Under the pieces are notes generated by a model, which was not told the DNA's origin, searched no databases, and saw only the letters and a list, made by a program, of their open reading frames with translations. From an uncultured Nannocystaceae bacterium (GTDB lineage Bacteria > Myxococcota_A > Polyangia > Nannocystales > Nannocystaceae), in assembly GCA_938084085.1 (NCBI GenBank), contig CALKDV010000446.1:1-6106 (forward strand): a stretch of DNA of 6,106 nt, written 5' to 3'. Position numbers and translations under genes: made by a program. The first letter of the stretch is position 1. Each line of letters starts with the position of its first letter. Of the stretch, positions 1 through 6,106 are shown piece after piece.

Positions 1-859
1 CGGTGTGGTCAGCCGCGCCGCTCCTCCGGGCCCTTCGGTCACCGCGCGCCGTCGCGAGGGGCTGTACCGCGAGGGGCATGGACGCGTATCGTTCAGCGTC
101 GGTGGCGGATAAGAATCCGTGCTTCGCCATCTGCGACAGCACAAACCGCTGCCGCGCCTTGGCCCGTTCGGGTGCCTTGTGAGGTGTGGAGGCTCCAGGC
201 GCCTTCGGGAGCGTCGCGAGCAACGCCGCCTGGCCGGCGTCGATCTTTTGCACGTCCTCTCCGAAATAAAAGCGGCTCGCCTCCTGAATTCCATAGCGAC
301 CGTGGCCGAGATAAATCTCGTTCAGGTATAGCTCGAGGATCTCCTGCTTGGAGAGCACCCGCTCGAGTCGACGCGCCAAGAGCAGTTCATGCACCTTGCG
401 CTTAAAGGTGCGCTCGGGCGACAAAATGAAGTTTTTTACGACTTGCTGTGTGATCGTGGAGGCGCCCTGTCGAATCTCACCGGCGCGCACGTTGATGAAC
501 AGCGCTCGAAGAATCCCCAGATAATCGAGCCCCTCGTGACGATAGAAATCGGCGTCCTCGGCAGCGAGGAAGGCGTTCTCGACGTGGCTCGGCACGTGCT
601 CGTACTCAATCAGCGTCCGACGCTGGGTGAAGTACTCCCCGAGCAGCGTCTCTTCATCTGCGGCGTAGATCCTCGTGATCTGCGGCGGTTGATAGGCGCG
701 CAACGCCGCTTCATCGATGGCTTTTAGATCTCTCCCGTAGTACCAGAGCATGCCCGCGAGCCCGCCCGCACCGAGGCTCGCGCACGACGTGACGAACACC
801 AACGACCAGAACATGAGGCGCCGGAGCTTGGGTCGTCGACCATGCGCCGCCCTAGCCAT
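1..859 (-). CDS. mrcA: Class A penicillin-binding protein, PBP1A family (N-terminal part, runs off left edge)
   Basis: This is the front 286 codons of a bifunctional peptidoglycan synthase; the frame stays open to base 1, so the 3' end lies outside the window. Seen in the translation: a basic N-terminus (MARAAHGRRPKLRR), a membrane anchor at about residues 15-40, then a full GT51 glycosyltransferase domain at about 65-225. Motif I has E101, D102, F105, H108 and G110. Motif II is GASTITQQVVKN at 132-143. Motif III has R154, K155 and E158. Motif IV is ILELYLN at 174-180, with E176 as the second catalytic glutamate, followed by YLGHGRYG and YFG. By family knowledge this domain polymerises lipid II on the outer face of the inner membrane; a transpeptidase domain should follow but cannot be seen. 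The ATG at 859 overlaps the trmH stop by 8 bases and has AGAGG about 9-10 bases upstream, suggesting co-translation. The last 15 or so visible residues (ARGDRRARRSGAADHT) are not typical of the family and could be a divergent linker. Confidence 0.9.
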   Translation of the reverse strand, partial: MARAAHGRRPKLRRLMFWSLVFVTSCASLGAGGLAGMLWYYGRDLKAIDEAALRAYQPPQITRIYAADEETLLGEYFTQRRTLIEYEHVPSHVENAFLAAEDADFYRHEGLDYLGILRALFINVRAGEIRQGASTITQQVVKNFILSPERTFKRKVHELLLARRLERVLSKQEILELYLNEIYLGHGRYGIQEASRFYFGEDVQKIDAGQAALLATLPKAPGASTPHKAPERAKARQRFVLSQMAKHGFLSATDAERYASMPLAVQPLATARGDRRARRSGAADHT

Positions 860-1559
860 CGGAGGGTGCCTCTTGTAGCCCTTCAATCACCGCGCGGACC
901 AGTCGCCGGTCGACGCTCGCGGCATAGTAACGAGCGGTCAACTCCTCGCGCGCTTCAGCGTCGAGGTCCCCGGCGCTACCGAGCACCGCGCGACGCCTCC
1001 GCGTGACGGAGTACAAGGAGATTGCCGCCGACACAGACAAATTGAAGCTCTCAGAAAATCCATGCATTGCGATGGAGAAGCGCAGGTCTACGGCCGCCTT
1101 GGCTGTGTCGGAGAGTCCCGCGTGTTCGTTGCCGAAGACCAGGCAGATCGGGGCGTCGACGGGCAACGACTCCAGATCAACGTCACCGTCGACGCAGGCC
1201 CCAGCGAGCAGCATACCCCTCGAACGCGCGTCCTCCACGAGATGTTCCACCCCTTGATGCTGCGTCGTCTCCACCCAGTGAAACGCGCCTGTGGTCGTGC
1301 GCTTGGCCTTGAGGATCCGCTCGCTCGCCTCTACCACGTGGACGCGGCCTGCTCCCGTGATCTCCGCGCTTCGCACGACCGCGGCGGCGTTGTGGGGATC
1401 GTAGGGACGCTCAAGGCACACCTCCACGCCGTGCATCCGTGACGCGACGACCTCCCCGATCCTGGAGCGGCGGCGCTCGGTCACGTACGGGGTCAGGGCC
1501 TCGACGACCTGCGCCGCGTGCACCTCGTCCAACAATTCACGCCAGCGAGCCTCTCTCAC
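852..1559 (-). CDS. trmH: tRNA (guanosine-2'-O)-methyltransferase, TrmH/SpoU family
   Basis: This is a SPOUT-class methyltransferase of 235 residues. By family knowledge TrmH methylates the 2'-OH of G18 in the tRNA D-loop using S-adenosylmethionine, in the cytoplasm. The three SpoU motifs are present. Motif 1 is RPYDPHNAAAVVRSAE at about 51-66, with N57 and the catalytic R63. Motif 2 is LVFGNEHAGLS at 140-150. Motif 3 is GFSESFNLSVSAA at 167-179, with S171 and N173 matching the family's Ser-x-Asn. The lead-in TERRRSRIGEVVASR resembles the start of TrmH proteins, and a charged C-terminal tail (about 190-235) follows the knot domain. The GTG start at 1559 was chosen because it overlaps the upstream TGA as GTGA, has a GGGAGGAGG ribosome-binding stretch just upstream, and leaves out a low-complexity Arg/Gly-rich extension that would lie inside the upstream gene. 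The exact position modified is inferred; a paralogue acting on another RNA site is possible. Confidence 0.88.
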   Translation of the reverse strand: MREARWRELLDEVHAAQVVEALTPYVTERRRSRIGEVVASRMHGVEVCLERPYDPHNAAAVVRSAEITGAGRVHVVEASERILKAKRTTTGAFHWVETTQHQGVEHLVEDARSRGMLLAGACVDGDVDLESLPVDAPICLVFGNEHAGLSDTAKAAVDLRFSIAMHGFSESFNLSVSAAISLYSVTRRRRAVLGSAGDLDAEAREELTARYYAASVDRRLVRAVIEGLQEAPSDG

Positions 1560-3946
1560 CCGGCCTCCTCCCACGCCACGTCCATGGCGGGACGCGGGCC
1601 TACGTCTGCCGCGGGCGGCGGTGGCGGTAGCGTCTCGCCACCCGGCGCGGACGCGTCCTTTTGGGGCTCGGAAGACGGCGCCTGCAACAACCCCGAGACT
1701 GCCCGCTGGGTCACTCGCCCGGCCAGCATCGCTCCCCGCCTCGCCATACACGCCTCTCGGTCGCTGCGATGATGCTCCGAAAAGACCAACGGCGCGTCCT
1801 TCCACAGCAGGTACTCCAGTTCATCGATGTGACCGCGCGAGTGCATAAGGCGGTGGATGCGTCGCAGCTTCACCTCAAAGGCGGCAGACGGGGTCCCCGC
1901 GCAAAAATGTTCGTAACGGATCACCGGACTCGGGAGCAGCAACGCGAGCCACGCCGACTCGAGGCTCGTCAACTCCACGGGTATCTTCCCAAAGTAGTGC
2001 TCGGACGCTGCGGTGACCCCATAGACCCGGGGACCGAACTCGACCACGTTGAGGTAGAGCTCCATCAACCGCTGCTTGGAATAGGTTCGCTCCAGCAACC
2101 ACGTCAACACCATCTCTTGGAGCTTTCGCGACAGGGTCTTCTCGTGGCTCAGCAACAGATTCTTCGCGAGCTGCATCGTGATCGTCGACGCCCCGAGGCG
2201 AACGCGACGGTCCCGCAGATTCCGCTGCAACGCGGTCTTAAACTGACTCCCTAAAAATCCCCGATGCCGGAAAAAACCGGCGTCCTCAGTCGTCAAGACC
2301 GCGCCCACCATCGACGGAGAAATCTCCTCGAGACGGCTCCACGCCATCGACTGCTCGGTGAGGTCGATCCCTCGAATTCGCCCGTCCTTCATCATCGCAC
2401 GATGAACGAAGCCTCCTCCGAGTCGCGCCACCGCGCGCGGAAGGTCGGTGGCGGCGCAGCCGCGAACATTCACAGAACCAGAGAGTTCAAGGGCGTCGAG
2501 GTTGGCCATATCAACCTCCGCCCGAAGGTCCACCGCCATCTCCCCTTTGAGCGTCAAGTCGCGCAGGCCCGGGATGAGCTGATCAGGGATGCTTTCGAGC
2601 ACCGCTTGGCACGAGGTGGACGGCATGGACAACGTGCCCGAGAACGCCCGACCCCCCACATCCTCGGGCCACCTCAGCGCCCCCTCAAGCTGCAGCTCGA
2701 CCGCCTCTCGAGCGATACGCAGCGATTCAACGCGAACGGACTCCTGCCCCGGATTCAGTGAAGCCTTGAGCTCGGCGCGAAACCCGACGCCTTTCACCGG
2801 CGCCCGGGCCAACAGAGGATGGTCGATGTTCAGTCCGGCGAGCACGAGGTTGCCCGTGGTCTCGATCTCTTCGCCTGCCCGCTCAAAGTGCAGGTTCCCA
2901 CCCACAGTGGCGGACTCGGAGTCCACGAGGGGCAGTCGAGCCAACAGTTGAGGTGCGCGCCCTAACTCGAAATTCGCGAGCTCGAGATCCATCACGCCCG
3001 TCAAGAGATCTCGCGTCCCGTTCGCCTTCAACGTCCACAGCGGAGCGCCGCCCGTAGGGCCACGCGGCGCGACATCCACCGGCTCCGCGCCCTTGGGATC
3101 TTCCGTGCGGTCGGGAGGTTCGAGTCCTCCGCTCAAGGCGAGAGAGACCCGCTCTCCTTTCGCGTCTGCCACTGTCAGCGTGCCGCGGACATCCACCGCA
3201 AAGATCCGCGCAGTGATCCCGGCGGAGGCGTCGTCGATCGCCAGCGTCACAGGGAGCGAGAGACCGTCCTCGGACAACGCCACCGTCGTCGATATCTTCG
3301 CAGCCGTAATGGGTCGGCGATCCGCGACCTCCACCTCCAAGCGCCGAACTCCCACGTCGAGCGCGCCGCGAATCCCCTGCGCGTACAGCTCACCCACCAT
3401 CCGTGGGGCGGACACTGCACCTGGAGACTCAAGCGCCACGTCGAGCGCCGAGAGGTCCACCCTCACCGCGGATACATTGACAAACGTGCTCAAACTCAGC
3501 GTCCCGGAACTCGGCGCTCCCGCGGCCGGGTTGGCCACGACACCCGCGACGACCTCCTCCGCCCACGCTCGCAGGGCCGCAGGCTCCGCCCGCAAAGCTC
3601 CTCCCTTCGCACGCACCGTCGGCTTCGACGTTATCGGTGACCGGCCCAACGCCCACGTCCACGAGAACCTCACCTCGGGGAGCTCAACGCGGGCACGCGG
3701 CCGTGTCAGCACGAGCCCCGTCATACGCACCTCTTCAAAGCCGACGCGCATCCCCTCCATGGACACGTCGGCGTGCAGCCGTCGCTCCAAAGTCCCCCGC
3801 ACCTGTCGCTCAAGCCAACCCGGAAGCATCCACGCAGCCACCGCGAGTCCGACGCACGTCGTGACAAGAAGCGCTCCGCCTGCCGCGAGGAGGCGATTCC
3901 TCGTCCGCCGGCGGGCTTGAGGCTTCGGTGACGGCGACGCGTCCAT
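1556..3946 (-). CDS. Membrane-anchored AsmA-like/GT51 peptidoglycan glycosyltransferase (MtgA-like, no transpeptidase domain)
   Basis: This 796-residue protein probably polymerises lipid II into glycan strands at the inner membrane. It has a basic N-terminus, one membrane helix (about 19-42), a large extracytoplasmic region (about 45-510) of repeated short beta-strand-like stretches resembling AsmA-type proteins, then a complete GT51 domain (about 535-710). GT51 motif I has E554, D555, F558, H561 and G563. Motif II is GASTITMQLAKN (585-596), with Met where Gln is usual. Motif III has R607, K608 and E611. Motif IV is MELYLNVVEFG (628-638), with E629, followed by VYGV and YFGK (651-654). The EFG after YLN is like monofunctional MtgA. 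No SxxK transpeptidase domain follows; the C-terminus is a Pro-rich tail (about 755-785). C446 and C497 flank the end of the AsmA-like part and might pair. A TGA lies directly before the ATG and no alternative start precedes the helix, so the start is fixed although no Shine-Dalgarno is visible. The stop overlaps trmH as GTGA. The enzyme call is secure; the AsmA assignment is by pattern only. Confidence 0.88.
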   Translation of the reverse strand: MDASPSPKPQARRRTRNRLLAAGGALLVTTCVGLAVAAWMLPGWLERQVRGTLERRLHADVSMEGMRVGFEEVRMTGLVLTRPRARVELPEVRFSWTWALGRSPITSKPTVRAKGGALRAEPAALRAWAEEVVAGVVANPAAGAPSSGTLSLSTFVNVSAVRVDLSALDVALESPGAVSAPRMVGELYAQGIRGALDVGVRRLEVEVADRRPITAAKISTTVALSEDGLSLPVTLAIDDASAGITARIFAVDVRGTLTVADAKGERVSLALSGGLEPPDRTEDPKGAEPVDVAPRGPTGGAPLWTLKANGTRDLLTGVMDLELANFELGRAPQLLARLPLVDSESATVGGNLHFERAGEEIETTGNLVLAGLNIDHPLLARAPVKGVGFRAELKASLNPGQESVRVESLRIAREAVELQLEGALRWPEDVGGRAFSGTLSMPSTSCQAVLESIPDQLIPGLRDLTLKGEMAVDLRAEVDMANLDALELSGSVNVRGCAATDLPRAVARLGGGFVHRAMMKDGRIRGIDLTEQSMAWSRLEEISPSMVGAVLTTEDAGFFRHRGFLGSQFKTALQRNLRDRRVRLGASTITMQLAKNLLLSHEKTLSRKLQEMVLTWLLERTYSKQRLMELYLNVVEFGPRVYGVTAASEHYFGKIPVELTSLESAWLALLLPSPVIRYEHFCAGTPSAAFEVKLRRIHRLMHSRGHIDELEYLLWKDAPLVFSEHHRSDREACMARRGAMLAGRVTQRAVSGLLQAPSSEPQKDASAPGGETLPPPPPAADVGPRPAMDVAWEEAG

Positions 3947-3960
3947 TCAAGGAGAGACTA

Positions 3961-4006
3961 GCGCAGGCGTGAACGAATGCCGAGAAAGTCCCGGACCGGC
4001 CTGCGC
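3961..4006 (-). promoter_or_regulatory. Inverted repeat in the gap ahead of the AsmA-GT51 gene
   Basis: The 96-base gap 3947-4042 is the only real intergenic space between the sigma trio and the cell-wall genes. It contains a perfect 8-bp inverted repeat, GCGCAGGC (3961-3968) and GCCTGCGC (3999-4006), separated by 30 bases that include a small CCGGACCGG dyad. On the minus strand the repeat is followed by TAGTCTCTCCTTGA and then the ATG at 3946. There is no run of T long enough for a standard intrinsic terminator, and the loop is long. It could be a weak attenuator, a leader structure affecting translation of the SD-less gene, or chance. No convincing promoter hexamers were recognised in the gap. 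Confidence 0.3.
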
Positions 4007-4042
4007 GAGCGCCTCCCTCCGCGACCGCCTCGCCCGAGAGGT

Positions 4043-4549
4043 CTAAGACCCCCGGCACTGAATGGCGAAGACGAGCTTTCCATCCGGGTGGCGAAATCCC
4101 GCGAGGAGCAAGAATGCACCGGAGGTCACGGAGTAATCAGCGCTCACCAGGGGCTTCGCCTTGTCCGCCGCGGCGACCTCAATATGAAGCTTCGGTCGCT
4201 CGATCGATCCCCCCCGAAGCCGCAGCCCCACCCGGTGTCCACCGCCGGCCTCGTGACTCACCTGTGCGTCGCTGTTGAGCTTGAACTCGACGCTCGATAA
4301 GAGCTTGAAGCTCTTGTAGGCCGCAAACTGGTCTCCCTCGAGTTCCGCTCGGAGGAATGAGAGGCCGCCCGGGATTCGCTCCGCTGTCGGAGACTTACTC
4401 GCCAACACTGTATGCACTTTGCACTCCGCCGCGGTCATGTCCTTCGCCGACGCATCAAGCGGCGTCGCGAGGGCGACGGTCGCTGCCACCGACGTGGTCA
4501 AGACCAGATGTAGCGCTGCGCGATTCCACCTTTGATAATTTCGTGTCAT
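4043..4549 (-). CDS. Small exported protein of unknown function, third gene of sigma/anti-sigma operon
   Basis: I do not recognise a named family. The product is 168 residues. The N-terminus (MTRNYQRWNR followed by a hydrophobic run at about 11-30 and an ASA site near 33-35) looks like a Sec signal peptide, so the mature protein of about 133 residues should be periplasmic or surface-exposed. The mature part looks beta-rich: YKSFKLLSSVEFKLNSDAQVS, then HRVGLRLRGG, then LHIEVAAADKAKPLVSADYS, then GAFLLLAGFRHPDGKLVFAIQC. It has just two cysteines, C43 near the mature N-terminus and C165 near the C-terminus, which could form a disulfide. The ATG at 4549 overlaps the anti-sigma stop as ATGA, which decides the start over a longer Arg-rich version; the ribosome-binding site is weak, consistent with translational coupling. 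Its place in the operon suggests a role in sensing or answering the envelope signal that the anti-sigma factor monitors. That role is inference only. Confidence 0.8.
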   Translation of the reverse strand: MTRNYQRWNRAALHLVLTTSVAATVALATPLDASAKDMTAAECKVHTVLASKSPTAERIPGGLSFLRAELEGDQFAAYKSFKLLSSVEFKLNSDAQVSHEAGGGHRVGLRLRGGSIERPKLHIEVAAADKAKPLVSADYSVTSGAFLLLAGFRHPDGKLVFAIQCRGS

Positions 4550-5223
4550 ATGCGATGTCCGCCGGCGGCGGCCTCCTGTGTGTCGTCTTCGATTTCTTGA
4601 ATCCAAATGGTCAATCCCCGCGGCGTCCCCTCGTCATCCGTTGTCTGCACGATCTGACCGCGGACTCCCGAAAACTCAACCGCCTCAACTTCGCCGTCGA
4701 ATACTGCAGGGGGCTTGTAGGAAACAAGCGTGCCCCCCGAGGGCTGCGCGCCGGTCGCCTCAGGTATCGGGACTTCAACGGGCGGCGCCTTCTCCGATGG
4801 AGGGGTGTCCGGGGCCGTCGCCACCATCCCAGTGTTGCCCTCGTCCGACGGGGATCCGAACACGATGAAGCCGACGACACAGGCCGCGGCGCCCAGCATC
4901 AGTGGAGCACGCCAGCTCCTCCAAAAAGTCTCAAAGAAGCCTGCCGGCGCAGCGACCTGCTCTGTGCGTGTCGCTGTGCTCGCCGCGATTTCTCGCTCGA
5001 TCTCGTCCCAGACCTGCTCGAACCGTGCGCCCGGGATCTCTGCGGCTTCATGTTCAAGATCCGCCACGATGGCGCTCTTGAGGTGTCCGAAGTCTTCAAG
5101 GTCCTCCGCGAGGCTCGGGTCCATCGCGAGCGCGCCCTCCACCTCTGCCCTCGTGGCTTGATCGAGCTCGGAGTCAAAGAGGGCGCTGATCTGCGTCTCT
5201 CGCGCGTTTTCGGGTTCACTCAT
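4546..5223 (-). CDS. Single-pass membrane anti-sigma factor (non-zinc type)
   Basis: This 225-residue protein most likely holds the adjacent ECF sigma factor inactive at the inner membrane. The N-terminal cytoplasmic part (1-105) opens with ETQISALFDSELDQATRAEVEGAL, a pattern common at the start of anti-sigma domains, and is acidic and helical. One transmembrane segment lies at about 106-124 (RAPLMLGAAACVVGFIVFG). The outer part has a Pro-rich linker (about 137-165) and a small C-terminal domain containing EVEAVEFSGVRGQIVQ and GLTIWIQE, which resembles the outer end of anti-sigma proteins in deltaproteobacterial lineages (from memory). The only cysteine (C115) lies in the membrane, so the classical HxxxCxxC zinc anti-sigma motif is absent. 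The ATG at 5223 overlaps the sigma stop by one base (TGATG) with AGAGG seven bases upstream; a GTG one codon earlier is possible. The role is inferred from position and architecture. Confidence 0.8.
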   Translation of the reverse strand: MSEPENARETQISALFDSELDQATRAEVEGALAMDPSLAEDLEDFGHLKSAIVADLEHEAAEIPGARFEQVWDEIEREIAASTATRTEQVAAPAGFFETFWRSWRAPLMLGAAACVVGFIVFGSPSDEGNTGMVATAPDTPPSEKAPPVEVPIPEATGAQPSGGTLVSYKPPAVFDGEVEAVEFSGVRGQIVQTTDDEGTPRGLTIWIQEIEDDTQEAAAGGHRI

Positions 5224-5939
5224 CACGTTGCCTCTGCTTTCCTGACGCTCGCCGGCCGCCGTTCTTCATTCTGATCCTCCGCCGGTGGCTCAAAATCTTC
5301 GATGTATCCGGCGAGCCGGTTCCGAAGCTTCTTTTGGAGGTTCTTTCGCGCGTGGAACAGGCGGCTCATGATGGTCCCGATGGAACACTCCATTTGTCCG
5401 GCCATCTCCTCGTAGGAGAGCCCTTGAAACTCGCGCATTGTCAGCACGGCCCGATGGTTGTCGGACAGCTCATCAAGCGAGGCGCGGACCGCCTCCATGA
5501 TCTCGCGCTGCTGCGTGATCCCAGCGGACGTCCCGAGCCGACCGAGACCACTCACGCCGTTTCCCACCGGATGTGTCTCATCGCGGCCATCCGCGCGGCC
5601 GTCCTCGAACTCGTAGCTCGTCCGCCGCTTGTTTCGCCGGAGGTGATCCTTCGCCGCGTTGCTGGTGATGCGATAAAACCAGGTGTACAGGCTGCTGTTG
5701 CCCTCGAACCGGTGCAGGTTTCGGTGAATTTTGATGAAGGTCTCCTGCAAGATCTCCAGCGCCTCGTCCCGGTTGCGCACGTAGCCGAAGGCAACCGCAT
5801 ACAGGCGGCGCTGGTAGCGCTCATACAACACGCGAAACGCTCCGCTGTTGCCGTTCAAGGCCGCTGCCACAAGAGATTCGTCGTCCGAGTCGGGAGACAC
5901 AACAATTCCGGACGCTGTAGACGTGCTCGCGCTGGACAT
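5223..5939 (-). CDS. ECF-family RNA polymerase sigma factor (RpoE-like)
   Basis: This 238-residue alternative sigma factor redirects RNA polymerase to a specific set of promoters. Region 2 is at about 22-103: AFRVLYERYQRRLYAVAFGYVRNRDEALEILQETFIKIHRNL, then the promoter-melting stretch SSLYTWFYRITSNAAKDHLRR, with Lys/Arg-rich KRR after it. A 45-residue Gly-rich, polar linker (about 104-148) follows. Region 4 is at about 149-205, with LDELSDNHRAVLTMREFQGLSYEEMAGQMECSIGTIMSRLFHARKNL, a typical helix-turn-helix for the -35 element. The tail (212-238) is charged. There is no region 1 or 3, as expected for ECF sigmas. I prefer the ATG at 5939, just ahead of the conserved region; GGGAG upstream is 13 bases away, so the ribosome site is weak and a start at 6011 (24 residues longer) is possible. 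It is followed directly by its likely anti-sigma factor, the standard arrangement for signal-controlled ECF sigmas. Confidence 0.92.
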   Translation of the reverse strand: MSSASTSTASGIVVSPDSDDESLVAAALNGNSGAFRVLYERYQRRLYAVAFGYVRNRDEALEILQETFIKIHRNLHRFEGNSSLYTWFYRITSNAAKDHLRRNKRRTSYEFEDGRADGRDETHPVGNGVSGLGRLGTSAGITQQREIMEAVRASLDELSDNHRAVLTMREFQGLSYEEMAGQMECSIGTIMSRLFHARKNLQKKLRNRLAGYIEDFEPPAEDQNEERRPASVRKAEAT

Positions 5940-5987
5940 ATTCAGGTAAGGTCTCCCATGGCCTTCGGGGCGGTCCGACACATCGAC

Positions 5988-6005
5988 GGCACCGTGTTGG
6001 GTGCC
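5988..6005 (-). promoter_or_regulatory. Short hairpin in the sigma gene leader
   Basis: GGCACC (5988-5993) and GGTGCC (6000-6005) form a perfect 6-bp stem with a 6-base loop, about 50 bases before the preferred sigma start and just after the alternative start at 6011. It could shape the leader RNA or be chance in GC-rich DNA. No riboswitch family was recognised. Confidence 0.25.
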
Positions 6006-6024
6006 TGCCATGGAGATTGCGGAC

Positions 6025-6069
6025 CTCGCATGCGAGCGTTTATACCCAAATCTCAGGATTTTCGCCTGA
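6025..6069 (-). promoter_or_regulatory. Candidate promoter with dyads upstream of the sigma gene
   Basis: On the minus strand TATAAA (6039-6044) is a good match to a -10 box. The usual -35 distance gives no good TTGACA match; TTTCAG lies too far away at about 21 bases, so the promoter may need an activator or belong to another sigma. Two dyads bracket the box. A perfect 12-bp palindrome, CTCGCATGCGAG (6025-6036), sits about where transcription would start. TCAGG-N7-CCTGA (6053-6069) covers the expected -35 region. This layout is what an operator-controlled promoter looks like, but no regulator is identified and the sites are short. Confidence 0.35.
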
Positions 6070-6106
6070 AACGGTCTCCTCGATGACGCCCCAAGGATCC
6101 CCACTC

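Noticed and set aside
1..60. Possible frameshift near the left edge of the PBP1A gene
   Set aside because: The last visible residues look unlike typical PBP1A, but the frame has no stop and linkers in this position vary; it cannot be judged without sequence beyond the edge.
1560..1805. N-terminal extension of the trmH frame by 82 codons
   Set aside because: The extension is low-complexity and Arg/Gly-rich, lies inside the C-terminal coding region of the AsmA-GT51 gene, and a GTG with a good ribosome site and stop overlap is available at 1559.
3093..3920. A 275-codon open frame on the plus strand
   Set aside because: It lies wholly antisense to the AsmA-GT51 gene; its Ser/Arg/Pro-rich translation shows no domain and is what GC-rich codon bias produces opposite a real gene.
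4357..5274. A 305-codon open frame on the plus strand
   Set aside because: It is antisense across the exported protein gene and the anti-sigma gene, rich in Arg and Cys with no recognisable motif, while the opposite strand has clear coupled genes.
5950..6079. Repeated GGTCTCC heptamer at 5950-5956 and 6073-6079
   Set aside because: A 7-base match over 130 bases is expected by chance in this composition, and there is no third copy or regular spacing.
5334..6086. A 250-codon open frame on the plus strand
   Set aside because: It is antisense to the well-supported ECF sigma factor and shows no family features.
5940..6104. N-terminal extension of the sigma factor by 55 codons to a GTG at 6104
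   Set aside because: It would translate through the candidate promoter and adds no conserved sequence; ECF region 2 begins properly with the start at 5939.

Overview
The window comes from a GC-rich Gram-negative bacterium. Codon bias, the style of the proteins and the layout of the transglycosylase best fit Myxococcota or a related former deltaproteobacterial lineage. That placement is inferred from family resemblance, not from a search. All six genes I can support lie on the minus strand, so the window is read from right to left. No tRNA, rRNA, CRISPR array, insertion sequence or prophage gene was seen.

Right part (about 6106 down to 4043): a tightly packed regulatory trio. It begins with a leader of about 165 bases carrying a candidate -10 box and several short dyads. 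Next come an ECF sigma factor, a single-pass membrane anti-sigma factor without the usual zinc ligands, and a small exported protein of unknown function. The three reading frames overlap at their stop/start junctions, which indicates one transcript and translational coupling.

A 96-base gap (3947-4042) holds an 8-bp inverted repeat and no clear terminator.

Left part (3946 down to 1): three more overlapping genes. The first is a 796-residue membrane-anchored protein that joins an AsmA-like envelope domain to a complete MtgA-like GT51 peptidoglycan glycosyltransferase. The second is trmH, a SpoU-family tRNA 2'-O-ribose methyltransferase. The third is the front of a class A penicillin-binding protein (PBP1A family), which runs off the left edge of the window. 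It is open from its start at 859 to base 1, so only the transmembrane anchor and the complete glycosyltransferase domain are visible.

Working model (inference): an envelope-responsive sigma/anti-sigma switch sits upstream of, and may control, two peptidoglycan polymerases, with a tRNA modification gene co-translated between them. The points that most deserve a second look are the AsmA-GT51 fusion, the two GT51 enzymes flanking trmH, the exported third member of the sigma trio, and the dyads in the leader. I do not see strong evidence for a wholly new system.
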